Source: Vibrio navarrensis
Lineage (GTDB): Bacteria; Pseudomonadota; Gammaproteobacteria; Enterobacterales; Vibrionaceae
Length of the DNA: 64,000 bases
Direction of reading: 5' to 3'
Assembly (NCBI RefSeq): GCF_015767675.1
Contig: NZ_CP065219.1
Coordinates: forward strand, 1-64,000
The notes under the pieces were generated by a model that saw only the letters and a list, made by a program, of their open reading frames with translations, ran no database searches and had not been told where the DNA came from. The position numbers and the translations under genes are program-made. Positions 27,590 through 38,100 of the stretch are shown in pieces. Position 1 is the first letter of the stretch. Every line of letters begins with the position of its first letter.

Positions 27590-29074
27590 CTAGAAAAAAT
27601 TTGACATTTTCGAGCTATAGCACGTAACGCCTTTTCTCAAAAGGTTATTTTTGGGTCTGAATGCTCTTCCCAGCAGAATTTCTTTGCCTTTATCGAGGAC
27701 GCTTTGGGTCTCTAAGCGTCGGCTCATCGGCGTTTGATCTTGAGTGTACTCCTGCTCAAAAATCACCACGACCTCTTTCGTTTCCTGACAACCAGTGACA
27801 AAAGCATAAATAGAAGGAATACGAAAGGAAAAATCTTCTTTTTCTACTGCGAGTGGCGCACTCTCTGCCTGCCATAATCCACATCGATCACCACAATACA
27901 GCGCGATATTGAGAGCGCGCAACGACCACAAACTGCTCGCTGGCCCGCTGTAGTTATCCGTGAGCCGTGCATCGCTAGCAAACAGCCCTTGTGTAGGCAC
28001 ACCATGCTTAAGCGCCCCATTGGCGATAAAGTATTCGAAGTTGGTTTGCAACGCGCGTTTCACCTCACCGGAATGGAGTGGTGTATCCATCGCGTCCTGT
28101 ACATCAAGGTTTGCAATAAGTGGCGCCGCGGCGGCCAGGCGATAACACGCACTTCGCCCAAAAAACGGTAAGCCTTGCGGTGTGAATAAGTAACGGAACT
28201 TGCTGGAGAACTCACACAGATTGCGTCGAATGTAGTCACGGTCGAACTCTGGATTAATCTGATCGATCCAATACAGCGAGTAATGAAACCCCCACGCGTT
28301 ATAAAAATCGTAGTTGCCTTTGGCGCCGTCTCGGAACCACCCTTCACCGACGTTGAACTCTTTCACCCGTTCATAACGCCACATATCAACGCACTCTCTA
28401 CCGGTAAGCGATTGAATGACCAACTGAACGGTAACAGGGAATAAATGCCAGTTATTGTCGACCACTTGAACATGATTGACCTGTTCAAACCAGGCGATGA
28501 TTTGATCTTTTTCGCTCTGAGTAAACGTATCCCATGCGCTCTCTTTGCTTGCCCATAACGCGAGTGCCAGATCGGCACTTTCGCACGTACGTTGGTCATA
28601 ATCCTGGAGTGCGCCCCAGTAACCTTTATGTGTTGGGTTAGTGCCGGCAATAAAGGCGTGTTTTAACCAATTAATCGCATCGATCTTGCGCGCGTAAAAC
28701 GGATCACTATCTTCAATTGGATCTCGCGCAGCCCAGAAGGCCAGCGTTGGCAAAACGCGGCTACACCCTTCCATCGCATCCATACGCGCACCCTGCTGGC
28801 TCGGCATGCCAGGATAATAAGCGTGAGTAAAATTATCGACACTGTAGTAAGCAAAAGCCTCAGCTATATAGTCAGCAAAATGCTCACACTTAGATTTAAG
28901 GCTCAACGAGGAATCACTGAATATCTGTTGGATTACGGCATCATTTTTACTCAGTGCATTTTTTCCGCGCAGCAGTTTGCTGATGTGTTGGCAAAACGTG
29001 CGCCAATAAAGTGCCAAATCTGGATGCTCATAGGGTATGGTCGGTCTTTCTGTGGCTTTAATGACTTTTTTCAT
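27590..29074 (-). CDS. DUF2264 family protein, probable glycoside hydrolase
   Basis: The start is placed at ATG 29074 (MKKVIKATERPTIPYEHPDL) with TAGGTA upstream. The longer frame to 29146 would translate through the sulfatase terminator. The 494-residue protein has no signal peptide and is rich in aromatic motifs of an alpha/alpha-barrel: GARMDAMEGCSRVLP, WHLFPVTVQ, FYNAWGFHYSLYWID and PFFGRSACYR. This is the DUF2264 family; some members have been described as beta-glucuronidases (GH154, from memory). A cytoplasmic exo-enzyme acting on a uronic-acid-containing fragment would fit the locus, but substrate is inferred. Confidence 0.8.
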   Translation of the reverse strand: MKKVIKATERPTIPYEHPDLALYWRTFCQHISKLLRGKNALSKNDAVIQQIFSDSSLSLKSKCEHFADYIAEAFAYYSVDNFTHAYYPGMPSQQGARMDAMEGCSRVLPTLAFWAARDPIEDSDPFYARKIDAINWLKHAFIAGTNPTHKGYWGALQDYDQRTCESADLALALWASKESAWDTFTQSEKDQIIAWFEQVNHVQVVDNNWHLFPVTVQLVIQSLTGRECVDMWRYERVKEFNVGEGWFRDGAKGNYDFYNAWGFHYSLYWIDQINPEFDRDYIRRNLCEFSSKFRYLFTPQGLPFFGRSACYRLAAAAPLIANLDVQDAMDTPLHSGEVKRALQTNFEYFIANGALKHGVPTQGLFASDARLTDNYSGPASSLWSLRALNIALYCGDRCGLWQAESAPLAVEKEDFSFRIPSIYAFVTGCQETKEVVVIFEQEYTQDQTPMSRRLETQSVLDKGKEILLGRAFRPKNNLLRKGVTCYSSKMSNFF

Positions 29075-29085
29075 CGGATACCTAC

Positions 29086-29117
29086 ATAAAAAAGGCTCCT
29101 GAAGGAGCCTTTTTTTA
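29086..29117. terminator. Bidirectional terminator between sulfatase and DUF2264 genes
   Basis: AGGCTCC-tgaa-GGAGCCT is flanked by A-run and T-run on both sides. Leftward it ends the sulfatase/anSME transcript. It overlaps the spurious 5' extension of the DUF2264 open frame, which helps fix that gene's start. Confidence 0.88.
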
Positions 29118-29167
29118 TCTGTTACTGTTTGAATCAAAGGCTTCATTAATGAATGAAGACTTGGTCA

Positions 29168-30766
29168 CTACTTCTTCGCTGACTCAGTCAGAATCTGGTA
29201 GCGGTCTTGGCCCCAATCCATAGGTGCAGGTTTGGTTTTGATCCACTCATAAAACGCGGCTTTCATCTCTGTGACTTTTTCAGGGTACTGTTTGGCTAAG
29301 TTGTTCGACTCTGAAATGTCTTTTGAGTAGTTATACAGCTCATACACATGATTACCATCGTCGTAAAAATGCAAAGACCACTCTTGATCTTTAATTGCCC
29401 ACTCACCGCGAGATTTACGTTCAACGTAAGGGCTTGGCTCTACGTTGGGTTGTTTATAAGTGATCCAGTCCCAGTACTGTGACCAGAACGCGTCATTTTT
29501 CTCTGCATCATAGTGGAATGCACGCGGACCCGCCCAGTACAGATATGGGTGTGGCTTATTGCGCGCCCCTTGCATGGTTGGAAGAATATCAACGCCATCG
29601 ACTTTCAACTCACTCGGAATATCAATCCCGGCAGCACTCAATGCCGTTGGCAGAATATCCATGGCCGATACTAAGGTATCGTTGGTACTGCGCTCTGGTA
29701 ATACGCCTTTCCAGTGCGCAATGAATGGTACGTTAACACCACCACGGTAGCGCTGACCTTTGTATGCCTTATTCATGCCGTTACGAGGCATCGGAGATTC
29801 ACCCACGGCGCCATTATCCGACAAGAAAAAAATGAGTGTATTTTCGTACTCACCTGTTTCTTTTAGCTTATCGATAATTTGGCCAATGCCTTCATCAGAC
29901 GCATTGATGTGCGCATAGTATTTATCGACTTCCACGTTACCAGTATCGAACTTACTCATGTATTTATTCGGAGCAGGCTGTTCCAATGGAATGTGCGGTA
30001 CAGAGTAAGCCAAATTGATAAAGAAAGGTTTATCTTCTTTCTCAGCTTTATCAATGAAGTTCAGCGCTTCATTGGTCAGATTGTGCGTGAGGAAACCCCA
30101 AGCGGTAATGTTCTCATAGTTACGGAAAACGGCTGGGGAGTTGTAAACGGCAGAACCAGAGGCAAAGTATGAGTATGAGTAATCAAAACCGCGATCATTC
30201 GGGAAAAACCCTTTTTCAGGTTTTGAAATTTCATTATCGTGGTAGTCACGCGTTCTTTGGTTCTCAGGCACCTTGGTTTTGGTGATCTTGGCGTTGTGAT
30301 ATTTACCAATATTTGCGGTGGCATAACCATTTTCCTGGAACAGCTCAGGAAGCATGGTGACATCACGCGGTACGCCATGGTGCGCATCATCATTACTGTA
30401 GATGCCGAAGCTGTGAGGGAAGCGTCCGGTTAAAATCCCTGCGCGTGATGGGCCACACACTGGCGTCGCAACGTAAGCATTGGTCATGCTTACCCCTTCT
30501 TTCGCCAGTTGAGTCACGTTAGGCATGGCGCGTTTTGCCGCGTCATAGGCTTTGTCGAAGTCGACTTTATAACGATCAGAGACAAAACGTTTTTTCAGCA
30601 CCTCTTTTTCGATTTCACCCATCGCAAAATCCAGTTGCTGCTTCCCCAAATCGTCCATGACAATGACGAGTACGTTAGGTTTCTCGTCTGCGGCAAGGGA
30701 GTGCATTGGCGCGGCAATACACGCGGCCCCAACCATCCCTGCAAGCACGCTCTTTTTAAATGACAT
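29168..30766 (-). CDS. Secreted Cys-type sulfatase (S1 family)
   Basis: ATG 30766 follows GAGGTTAATC. A Sec signal peptide ends at SLAA (about residue 26). The 532-residue enzyme shows the metal-binding VIVMDDLGK (Asp38, Asp39), the formylglycine motif Cys104-Gly-Pro-Ser-Arg in a PVCGPSRAGILTG signature, GKYHN and LSDNGAVGE. It is 11 bp downstream of the anSME gene, so enzyme and activator are co-produced. Its overall reading suggests an N-acetylhexosamine-type sulfatase, but whether it removes 4-O- or 6-O-sulfate from GalNAc cannot be decided here. It acts in the periplasm or outside the cell. Confidence 0.92.
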   Translation of the reverse strand: MSFKKSVLAGMVGAACIAAPMHSLAADEKPNVLVIVMDDLGKQQLDFAMGEIEKEVLKKRFVSDRYKVDFDKAYDAAKRAMPNVTQLAKEGVSMTNAYVATPVCGPSRAGILTGRFPHSFGIYSNDDAHHGVPRDVTMLPELFQENGYATANIGKYHNAKITKTKVPENQRTRDYHDNEISKPEKGFFPNDRGFDYSYSYFASGSAVYNSPAVFRNYENITAWGFLTHNLTNEALNFIDKAEKEDKPFFINLAYSVPHIPLEQPAPNKYMSKFDTGNVEVDKYYAHINASDEGIGQIIDKLKETGEYENTLIFFLSDNGAVGESPMPRNGMNKAYKGQRYRGGVNVPFIAHWKGVLPERSTNDTLVSAMDILPTALSAAGIDIPSELKVDGVDILPTMQGARNKPHPYLYWAGPRAFHYDAEKNDAFWSQYWDWITYKQPNVEPSPYVERKSRGEWAIKDQEWSLHFYDDGNHVYELYNYSKDISESNNLAKQYPEKVTEMKAAFYEWIKTKPAPMDWGQDRYQILTESAKK

Positions 30767-30776
30767 GATTAACCTC

Positions 30777-32003
30777 TTAACGGTTGTAAAATTGCGCCAT
30801 CATCGGCATAACATCAGCAGCCAGGCCACCACGACGGATAGCTTCAGACATGTGATGCATTGCAGGCGCTGTATGTGTGAAAATTGCTTTGTAAGATGGG
30901 CATAAATAGTTCTGGCGATGATGCTCACCTTCAATGACATTGATGCGATGTTTTGGGCAACCGCCGTAGCACAACTCTTGAACGTTACAGTTAAGGCATT
31001 GACTCGTTAGTGTTCTGGATTTATCAAGACCAAAGTTACGTTGTTGCTTACTTAAAGCCAGTTGTTTGATGTTCGTCTGCATCATGTTCCCAAGGCGATT
31101 GTCGTCGTAAACATAGTGGTCACAGGAGTACATATCGCCATTGGCTTCGATGATCATCGCCTGGCCGCAGTTTTTGGCCTGGACACAGACCGAAGCAGAA
31201 TGTCCCATCCAGCAGGCTAGAATGCTGTCGAACATACGCACGTATACCTTACCTACATCGTTGAGTACCCACTCGTTAAAGACGTCGATCATGAACTTGC
31301 CGTAGCCTTCGGCCGGTACAGAGAAAGGCGCCAATTCAGCATTTTCAACCGGTGAGTAGGATTGCACGCCTTTGTTGCATTCTGGGCGAATTTCGACGAT
31401 AGGAATAAACTGTAGGAACTGAGAGCCGAGGTCTTTCAGTGCATGGTACACCTCTTTCCCTTTGTCCCAGTTTTCATCATTGATGACAGTTAAGGTGTTA
31501 AATTCGACGTTGTACTCTTTGAGCAAATCGATCGCTTGCTTAACACGCTGGAAAGTCGGTTTACCGTTGACCGATACGCGGTATTTATCGTGAATATCGG
31601 CTGTGCCATCGACCGAAACGCCAATCAAAAAACGGTTTTCAGCAAAGAATTCTGCCCATTGGCGGTTAATGCCAATTGCGTTGGTTTGAAAGCTATTGTG
31701 AATGGTTTTGCCGTTAGCAAATTGCTTTTGAAACTGAACCACTTTTTTAAAAAAGTCCAATCCCGCCAAGGTCGGCTCTCCGCCTTGCCAAGCAAAATCA
31801 ATCACGTCAGCATCCTGAGATTCAATGTAATCGCGCACGTAACGTTTAAGGACACTGTCACTCATCAGATCTTGATTGCCTGAGTTCGGCGTGTGAATGG
31901 TGTCTTCTTTTTCTAAGTAAAAACAGTAGTCACATTTAAGGTTACAACGGTAACTGACGGGCTTAGCCATCATGTGAAAGTGTGTGGGTTTGCCTTTAGA
32001 CAT
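30777..32003 (-). CDS. Anaerobic sulfatase-maturating enzyme (radical SAM)
   Basis: ATG 32003 (MSKGKPTHFHMMAKP) has GGAGG eight bases upstream; the GTG 12 bp earlier is less likely. The 408-residue protein has the radical-SAM cluster motif Cys20-x3-Cys24-x2-Cys27 (CNLKCDYC), the downstream IDFAWQGGEPTL, and a cysteine-rich C-terminal SPASM region (SQCLNCNVQELCYGGCPKHR). anSME enzymes oxidise the active-site Cys or Ser of sulfatases to formylglycine in the cytoplasm before export. It should serve all three sulfatases of the locus (Cys80, Cys104 and Cys97). It heads the operon with the adjacent sulfatase. Confidence 0.95.
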   Translation of the reverse strand: MSKGKPTHFHMMAKPVSYRCNLKCDYCFYLEKEDTIHTPNSGNQDLMSDSVLKRYVRDYIESQDADVIDFAWQGGEPTLAGLDFFKKVVQFQKQFANGKTIHNSFQTNAIGINRQWAEFFAENRFLIGVSVDGTADIHDKYRVSVNGKPTFQRVKQAIDLLKEYNVEFNTLTVINDENWDKGKEVYHALKDLGSQFLQFIPIVEIRPECNKGVQSYSPVENAELAPFSVPAEGYGKFMIDVFNEWVLNDVGKVYVRMFDSILACWMGHSASVCVQAKNCGQAMIIEANGDMYSCDHYVYDDNRLGNMMQTNIKQLALSKQQRNFGLDKSRTLTSQCLNCNVQELCYGGCPKHRINVIEGEHHRQNYLCPSYKAIFTHTAPAMHHMSEAIRRGGLAADVMPMMAQFYNR

Positions 32004-32169
32004 TGTGGCCTCCACGGAAGCGGTTCTTTAACAGGGGAATATACGTGAAACAGAAGCAACGACCAATGTTCTAGATCACAAAGCGAAACAAAACAAAAGT
32101 TTTTTGTTTTTATTCGAAAGCATTTGTAGCAAGATAAAAAGCAAATGTAAGCAGAGTTAGTTTTAATTC
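32004..32169. promoter_or_regulatory. Divergent promoter region with operator-like repeats
   Basis: These 166 bases separate the leftward anSME-sulfatase operon from the rightward lyase pair. They contain direct repeats of the GAAACAAAAC type (about 32083-32100) and ATTCGAAAG near 32112. Both resemble the TTTCGTTT-like units of AgaR operators. Both operons could be co-controlled from here. Confidence 0.5.
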
Positions 32170-35145
32170 ATGTCAGGCTCATTGCTAAGGTCAGCACTTA
32201 TTATTGCTAGTGTAACATCCGCTTCTTTCGCATACGCGAGTACTTCACCGTTGCAATCCACCATTATCAGCTTTGAAGAACAAACGCGGCCAACGTTTGT
32301 TAGCCATGGTGAAATAAGTAAAAAACGTGCGATTTTAGGCGAGCAATCGTTACTTTGGAAATGGCGAGCTGGCGATATCCTTACGATCAAAAAACGCATC
32401 CAGCGCTACGATAACAAGCAAGCGAAAAAAGCGTTTGGTAAGAAAGCAACTCAAGTCATTTCGTTTTGGGTTTACAACGAAGTACCGTTAGATCAGTCGA
32501 TGACCTTGTTACTTTCAAAGCAAGGCAATAATCCAAGTGAAAAAGCGATTAACCTCAATTTTAAAGGATGGCGCGCCTTTGGGTTATCTTTGGACAGTGA
32601 CTTTGAGCAGCCCGTCACTAAAGAGCTCGATACCGTTCAGTTTGTGGCACCAACTCATGACTCTGGTGAGCTATTTATCGACCGAGTGATGTTTTCTATT
32701 GATGATGGCCGTTATCAGTGGTCGGATTATCATGTCAAAAACAGAATGGCAGGCCATTTCCCAGAGATCGACTTTGGATTACCCACTTCTTTACCTGAAG
32801 CGACTGAGCAACAAAAACAAGCGCTGAATGCGGTCAAACAAAAAACCATCACATTACTGGCAGACAGCAACATCAGACTTCCTGCTCTGCGAGCTAAATT
32901 TGATGACTTCCAAATACGAGAAGTGGAAGGAGTAATTCGTGGTCGGCACATTCTTACCGATAAGCAGCAAGTCATTTATAACTCACGCTATCTATTGCCT
33001 GAAGATTTAGAAGACTTTAAAGAATACGCCATTTTAGGAAAAAAAGACCAATTCGGGATCATCCAGCACCTTGGTTACTCCGATCTCATGCTCGATATTG
33101 CCAGTCGCTATGTTAAAAACAAAGATGCCGCAGAACGCGCGGCATTGTCTGAAATGTATCTCCTCATGACCAGGCATTTGCTCGATCAAGGTTTTGCTAA
33201 AGGCAGCAGTCTTGTCAGCACCCACCACTGGGGCTACTCATCACGAGGTTGGTATTCTTCCGCGTTGCTGATGCAAGATGTGCTTGAGCAGAACGACTTG
33301 CTGCCAGAAGTCTACGACGCTTTGCTTTGGCATGCGCGTGAGTTTAAAGCCAGCTTCGATATGGAGATAAAACCACAGAGCTCCAATTTAGACTATTTTA
33401 ATACGCTATCTCGCCAGCATTTAGCACTCATTTTGCTCAATCCCGATGAAAAAGAGCGCGTTGCATTGGTAAGTAAGTTTGGCCATTTTATCACTCAAGC
33501 TCTGGCGCAAACACCACCATCGTCTTTTGATGGATTGCGTGATGATGGTACCGCTTATCGTCATATGGGGCATTACCCGAATTATGCGTTTCACGGATTT
33601 GATCATATCGCACAGGTCATTTATGCCCTTCACGGTACCGAGTTTGCGGTTCAAAAACCGGGATTGGATAAGCTTAAAAAAGCCATGATCGCTGGCTGGA
33701 TTTATTCTAACCCTGTGGTGCCCATGGGCATTTCCGGGCGCCACCCTTTCGATGATTTAAGCGTTAAACGTTACGCGCAAGGTATGAAGTTATTAGCCAA
33801 AAGCTACCCACAACTTGATGAAGAGTTGGCTTCGATTTATCTGCAAATCAGGGGATTATCTTCAAAAGACAGTGCCAAACATTTTGGAAAAACCATCTCT
33901 CCAGCCACCCTGCCGGAGGGAAGCTGGTCGTTTAATGGTGGTGCGTTTGCCGTACATCGACACGGCACGCAAATGGCCTTTATGAAAGGGTATAACGATG
34001 TGGTATGGAGCTCTGAAATTTATACCCACGATAATCGTTACGGCCGTTATCAAAGCAATGGCAGCGTGCATGTGATGCCGTATGGCAAGCTGAAACAACA
34101 CGGCTATCAAGAAAATGGCTGGGACTGGGCGCGTAACCCTGGCGCAACCGGAATTAAAGTCGATTTAGATAAACTCGAAAGTTTTACTCGTGATTCCCTG
34201 ATGATGTATTCGAAAGAGGGAAAAAGCGCCGCTACCTCTTTAGACCAGAAGCATACCATCTTTAGTCACAAACACGTTGAGCGCAAATACCCGAATTTTG
34301 ACCCCACATTCCGCGCCAATAAGCACGTATTGGCGACAGAAAACATGCTTTACATGACGGGAAATCACATTAGCAATTCTCTTAGTGACCATGACGAAGC
34401 AACGGAAACCACCTTATTCCAACTCGCCACCAACGGCAGCGCGACCAGCATCAATATTAATGGCTCTCTCCATTCTGATGCGAACTTAACCATCACACTG
34501 ACCAATCACGACTGGTTAATTGATAGCAATAACGTGGGTTACTTTCTGATTGATGTGGACCCAGTTCGGGTTACCCGAAGCGTACAACACTCAGGCCATA
34601 ACAAAACCAAAAAAGCGACTCAAGGCGAGTTCGTGACCGCTTGGATCGATCACGGGGTAAACCCGACGAACGCCCACTATGAATATTTGGTGGTGATGAA
34701 TACCACAGCTGAAGAAATGCAGCAGCTCGCACAGCGTTATAAAAACGCCGCTCGTGATGCATCCGAAAAACCGGGCGAAATTCTAGAAACCAGTGATAAC
34801 CACCACCTTGTCAGAGTAAATGGCTTATATGGATACAGTGCCTTTAGTGCTGCTCACTTCTCTCACGGTGTCTTGCAAGACGTCAGTCAAGCCGCTCAAG
34901 TGTTGGCACAGACGTTAGCAAGCGGAAACGTCAAACTCAGTGTGTCCGCGATGGATCTCAACCTCGTCAAAGAGTGGGCGTATGGGCCCACAGAGGCACC
35001 AAACAAGCCGGTCATCATTGAGCTGACTTTTCGGGGTAAGTGGCAAATAGATCAGGCCATTCGCCATCAATACCGCGATAACACAACCATAGTGACCATT
35101 TCAAGTCTATTTGGCGCCGCCACTGAATTTGAAATAAAACCCTAA
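32170..35145 (+). CDS. Chondroitinase ABC I-like polysaccharide lyase (PL8), third paralogue
   Basis: The 991-residue protein starts at ATG 32170 with a signal peptide ending near FAYA (residue 23). The N-terminal domain shows the ABC I pattern (ILGEQSLLWKWRAGD, DDGRYQWSDYHV) and the catalytic domain contains STHHWGYSSRGWY. All four catalytic residues are present: His465 and Tyr472 in RHMGHYPNY, Arg524 in SGRHPF and Glu616 in WSSEIY, followed by NRYGRYQS. It is expected to depolymerise chondroitin/dermatan sulfate. It is followed after about 50 bp by a fourth paralogue with the same orientation, probably in one transcript. Confidence 0.93.
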   Translation: MSGSLLRSALIIASVTSASFAYASTSPLQSTIISFEEQTRPTFVSHGEISKKRAILGEQSLLWKWRAGDILTIKKRIQRYDNKQAKKAFGKKATQVISFWVYNEVPLDQSMTLLLSKQGNNPSEKAINLNFKGWRAFGLSLDSDFEQPVTKELDTVQFVAPTHDSGELFIDRVMFSIDDGRYQWSDYHVKNRMAGHFPEIDFGLPTSLPEATEQQKQALNAVKQKTITLLADSNIRLPALRAKFDDFQIREVEGVIRGRHILTDKQQVIYNSRYLLPEDLEDFKEYAILGKKDQFGIIQHLGYSDLMLDIASRYVKNKDAAERAALSEMYLLMTRHLLDQGFAKGSSLVSTHHWGYSSRGWYSSALLMQDVLEQNDLLPEVYDALLWHAREFKASFDMEIKPQSSNLDYFNTLSRQHLALILLNPDEKERVALVSKFGHFITQALAQTPPSSFDGLRDDGTAYRHMGHYPNYAFHGFDHIAQVIYALHGTEFAVQKPGLDKLKKAMIAGWIYSNPVVPMGISGRHPFDDLSVKRYAQGMKLLAKSYPQLDEELASIYLQIRGLSSKDSAKHFGKTISPATLPEGSWSFNGGAFAVHRHGTQMAFMKGYNDVVWSSEIYTHDNRYGRYQSNGSVHVMPYGKLKQHGYQENGWDWARNPGATGIKVDLDKLESFTRDSLMMYSKEGKSAATSLDQKHTIFSHKHVERKYPNFDPTFRANKHVLATENMLYMTGNHISNSLSDHDEATETTLFQLATNGSATSININGSLHSDANLTITLTNHDWLIDSNNVGYFLIDVDPVRVTRSVQHSGHNKTKKATQGEFVTAWIDHGVNPTNAHYEYLVVMNTTAEEMQQLAQRYKNAARDASEKPGEILETSDNHHLVRVNGLYGYSAFSAAHFSHGVLQDVSQAAQVLAQTLASGNVKLSVSAMDLNLVKEWAYGPTEAPNKPVIIELTFRGKWQIDQAIRHQYRDNTTIVTISSLFGAATEFEIKP

Positions 35146-35192
35146 CAAATGCTTTGAATAACTTGAGACATGATTCTCACTTGGATACTTCA

Positions 35193-38100
35193 ATGAAAAA
35201 AACCGCTCTCCTTCCTATAAATAAAGTCGCACTGTTAATTGGCAGTGCTTTAATGGCGCAAAGCGCTTTCGCTTCCCTTACACCCACGATCCTTAGTTTT
35301 GAGGAAAGCAGCATCCCGACGTGGATTAACAGCGATGTAACGGCGGTTAGCCTAAGTACTAAGCGCGCGATATTGGGTGATCAATCGCTCTTGTGGCAAT
35401 GGAACGCAGGTGAAAAATTAGTGATAAATAAAACATTCACCCGCTATACCGATACCGAAGCTCGTGCACTCTACGGCAGTTCAGCCACACAGATTATTTC
35501 CTTTTGGCTGTATAACGAAACGCCAAGCGCATCCCACGCCACGCTGACGTTAGCCAATCCTGATGGCGCTTACCCACGTACCACCACCATTAATTTAAAC
35601 TTCACCGGGTGGCGAAACGTGACACTATCACTTAATAATGACTTTACGTCATCAGTCCCAAATAAGTTTGGCCAAATCATACTAAACGCACCAAACACTG
35701 GTTATGGTAAGTTATATATTGACCGCATTATGGTATCCATTGATGACAGCCGTTACCAATGGAGTGATGATCAAATCACCACACGTTATCCAGTCGAAGA
35801 GATTAATTTCGGCCTGCCGGAGAACTTACCCGCACCGACCAGTGCAGAGCTCGCGGCCATCGAACAAATCAAAACCAGATTGATACAAAAGCTCGGTACG
35901 GGCAGTTCTAACCTTTCTGGCTTAGAAAGCAAATTCAATAGCTTTAATATTATCAAACGAGCTGATGGCACCATAACTGGCCGCCACCTTATTACTGATC
36001 CGCAGCAAACGCCGTACCAACCGAACCACCTCTCTGCGCAAGATAAAGCGGACTACAATGATTACGTCCTTCTGGGTGAAGGCGATAAATACAACTCAAA
36101 AATCACGGGATATGCTCAATTGATGCTTAATCTGGGCAAGGCGTATCACAATCCTCTTGCGAACAAAGATCGCATTGCTGAAATGTATACTCTCATGACA
36201 GAACACATGTTCGACCAAGGCTTTGTCGACGGCAGTGCGCTAGGAACAACCCATCACTGGGGTTACAGCGGCCGTTGGTGGTACCTTTCGGCATTGTTAA
36301 TGGAAGAGCCTCTGCGTCAAGCGGGCCTGCTCGATGAAACCTATAAAGCGTTACTGTGGTTTTCTCGTGAATTCCGTAACCGTGGCTTCGAAATGAAGGT
36401 TACCCCAAGCAGCACGGATATGGACTTTTTCAATACCCTGTCACAGCAAAATCTGGCAATGATATTACTTAATCCAGATGAGAGAGAAAAAGTCGCACTG
36501 CTGCATAAGTACGCCGATTTCCTCTCTGCAACCCTTGATCGTAATCCTCCGGGCTACAACGATGGTTTTCGACCGGACGGCACCGCATGGCGACATAAAG
36601 GTCACTATCCAGGCTATGCATTCACAGCCTTAACTAGCATCGGGGATCTTGCTTATCTGATGAAAGGTGATGAGTTTGGCTTCCAAACTGGCGCTCTGGA
36701 CACGATAAAAAAAGCCATGATATCAGCATGGATTTATACCAACCCGACGGTTCCTTTGTGTATAGCAGGTCGTCACCCTTTTACTGATCTATCCGTCAAC
36801 AGCAATTTTGCTGAAAGCATGAAAAATATAGCCCTTAGTTACCCTACGGTAGACAAAGAGCTAGCGAGTATCTATCTCACGATAACTAAGCAAAGTGCAG
36901 CTCAAAGTGTGACTATTTTTGGAGAATCCATTACCCCAGCGACCTTGCCTGAGGGGAGCTGGACCTTTAACGGTGGTGCCTTTGCTGTTCATCGGGTAGG
37001 CGATCGTATGGCGATTTTCAAAGGGTATAACCAAGACGTTTGGTCTTCAGAAATCTATACCAACGATAACCGTTACGGTCGTTACCAGTCGCACGGCTCG
37101 GTGCATGTACTCCCGCTCGGGGACCCTGTCACTCATGGCTATAAGCAAGATGGATGGGACTGGAACCGTAATCCGGGCACTACCACTATCCACTTACCCA
37201 TCAACGAGCTTGAAAGCCCTCGCTCTTCTACGCTGATGATACTCTCTGATGTCGGCTTATCGGGAGCGACATCGTTAGAAAACCAATACACACTATTTAG
37301 TTTTAAACATAAAGCACCACAAGATTTAGACCGTTTCGAGCCAAGCTTTGAGATGAACAAACATGCGCTAGGCTCAGAGAAATTTATCTATTTGACGGGT
37401 AATAACATCCGTAATCTGGATGGCAGAAATCGCACTGAAACGACTCTATTTCAATTGGCAATGCGTTCAGGAAAAGGGGTAAATATTAATGGTGTTGATT
37501 ATACGGGAAGCACATTAAATAAAACCTTGCAGTCAGGCGATTGGATCATTGACGACAACCATGTCGGTTACTACCTCGTGAACACCGATCCGGTAAAGGT
37601 ATACCGTGGTGGGCAAACGTCAAAGCATAACAAAACTAAAGCCGTTACCTTTGGCAACTTCTCTAGTGCTTGGATTGACCATGGCGTTGCTCCGAATAAT
37701 AAGCAATACGAATACATCATGGTGATGGAAACTACACCACAAGAGATGACGCAACTGGCGAGCGCATTTAAAGCGCAACCACGTTTTGTAACCTTGCAAA
37801 GTGATGAACTGCGTCAAGTGGTGAAGGATACGTCATCCAATCTCTTCGGTTACACCAATTTTGCTGAGTCTACCTTTGATCAAGGCTACATCACTCATGT
37901 AGACAAGCCGTCTCAGACGCTGCTTCGTGTTGATGCCCTACAACAAAAAATGGTGTTATCAGGCGCATCACTGGATCTTAACTACCAAAAAGGCGTAGAT
38001 AACCAGTTACTGCCAGATTTAACCACCGGACCTGATCCTGTCAGTATTACTTATACCATCAAAGGGAAATGGCAACTTTCAGCCGGTGATGCGCAAGTCG

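Noticed and set aside
29168..30766. Treating this sulfatase as a phosphatase or other alkaline phosphatase-fold enzyme
   Set aside because: The CGPSR formylglycine signature and the adjacent anSME gene make a sulfatase clearly more likely.
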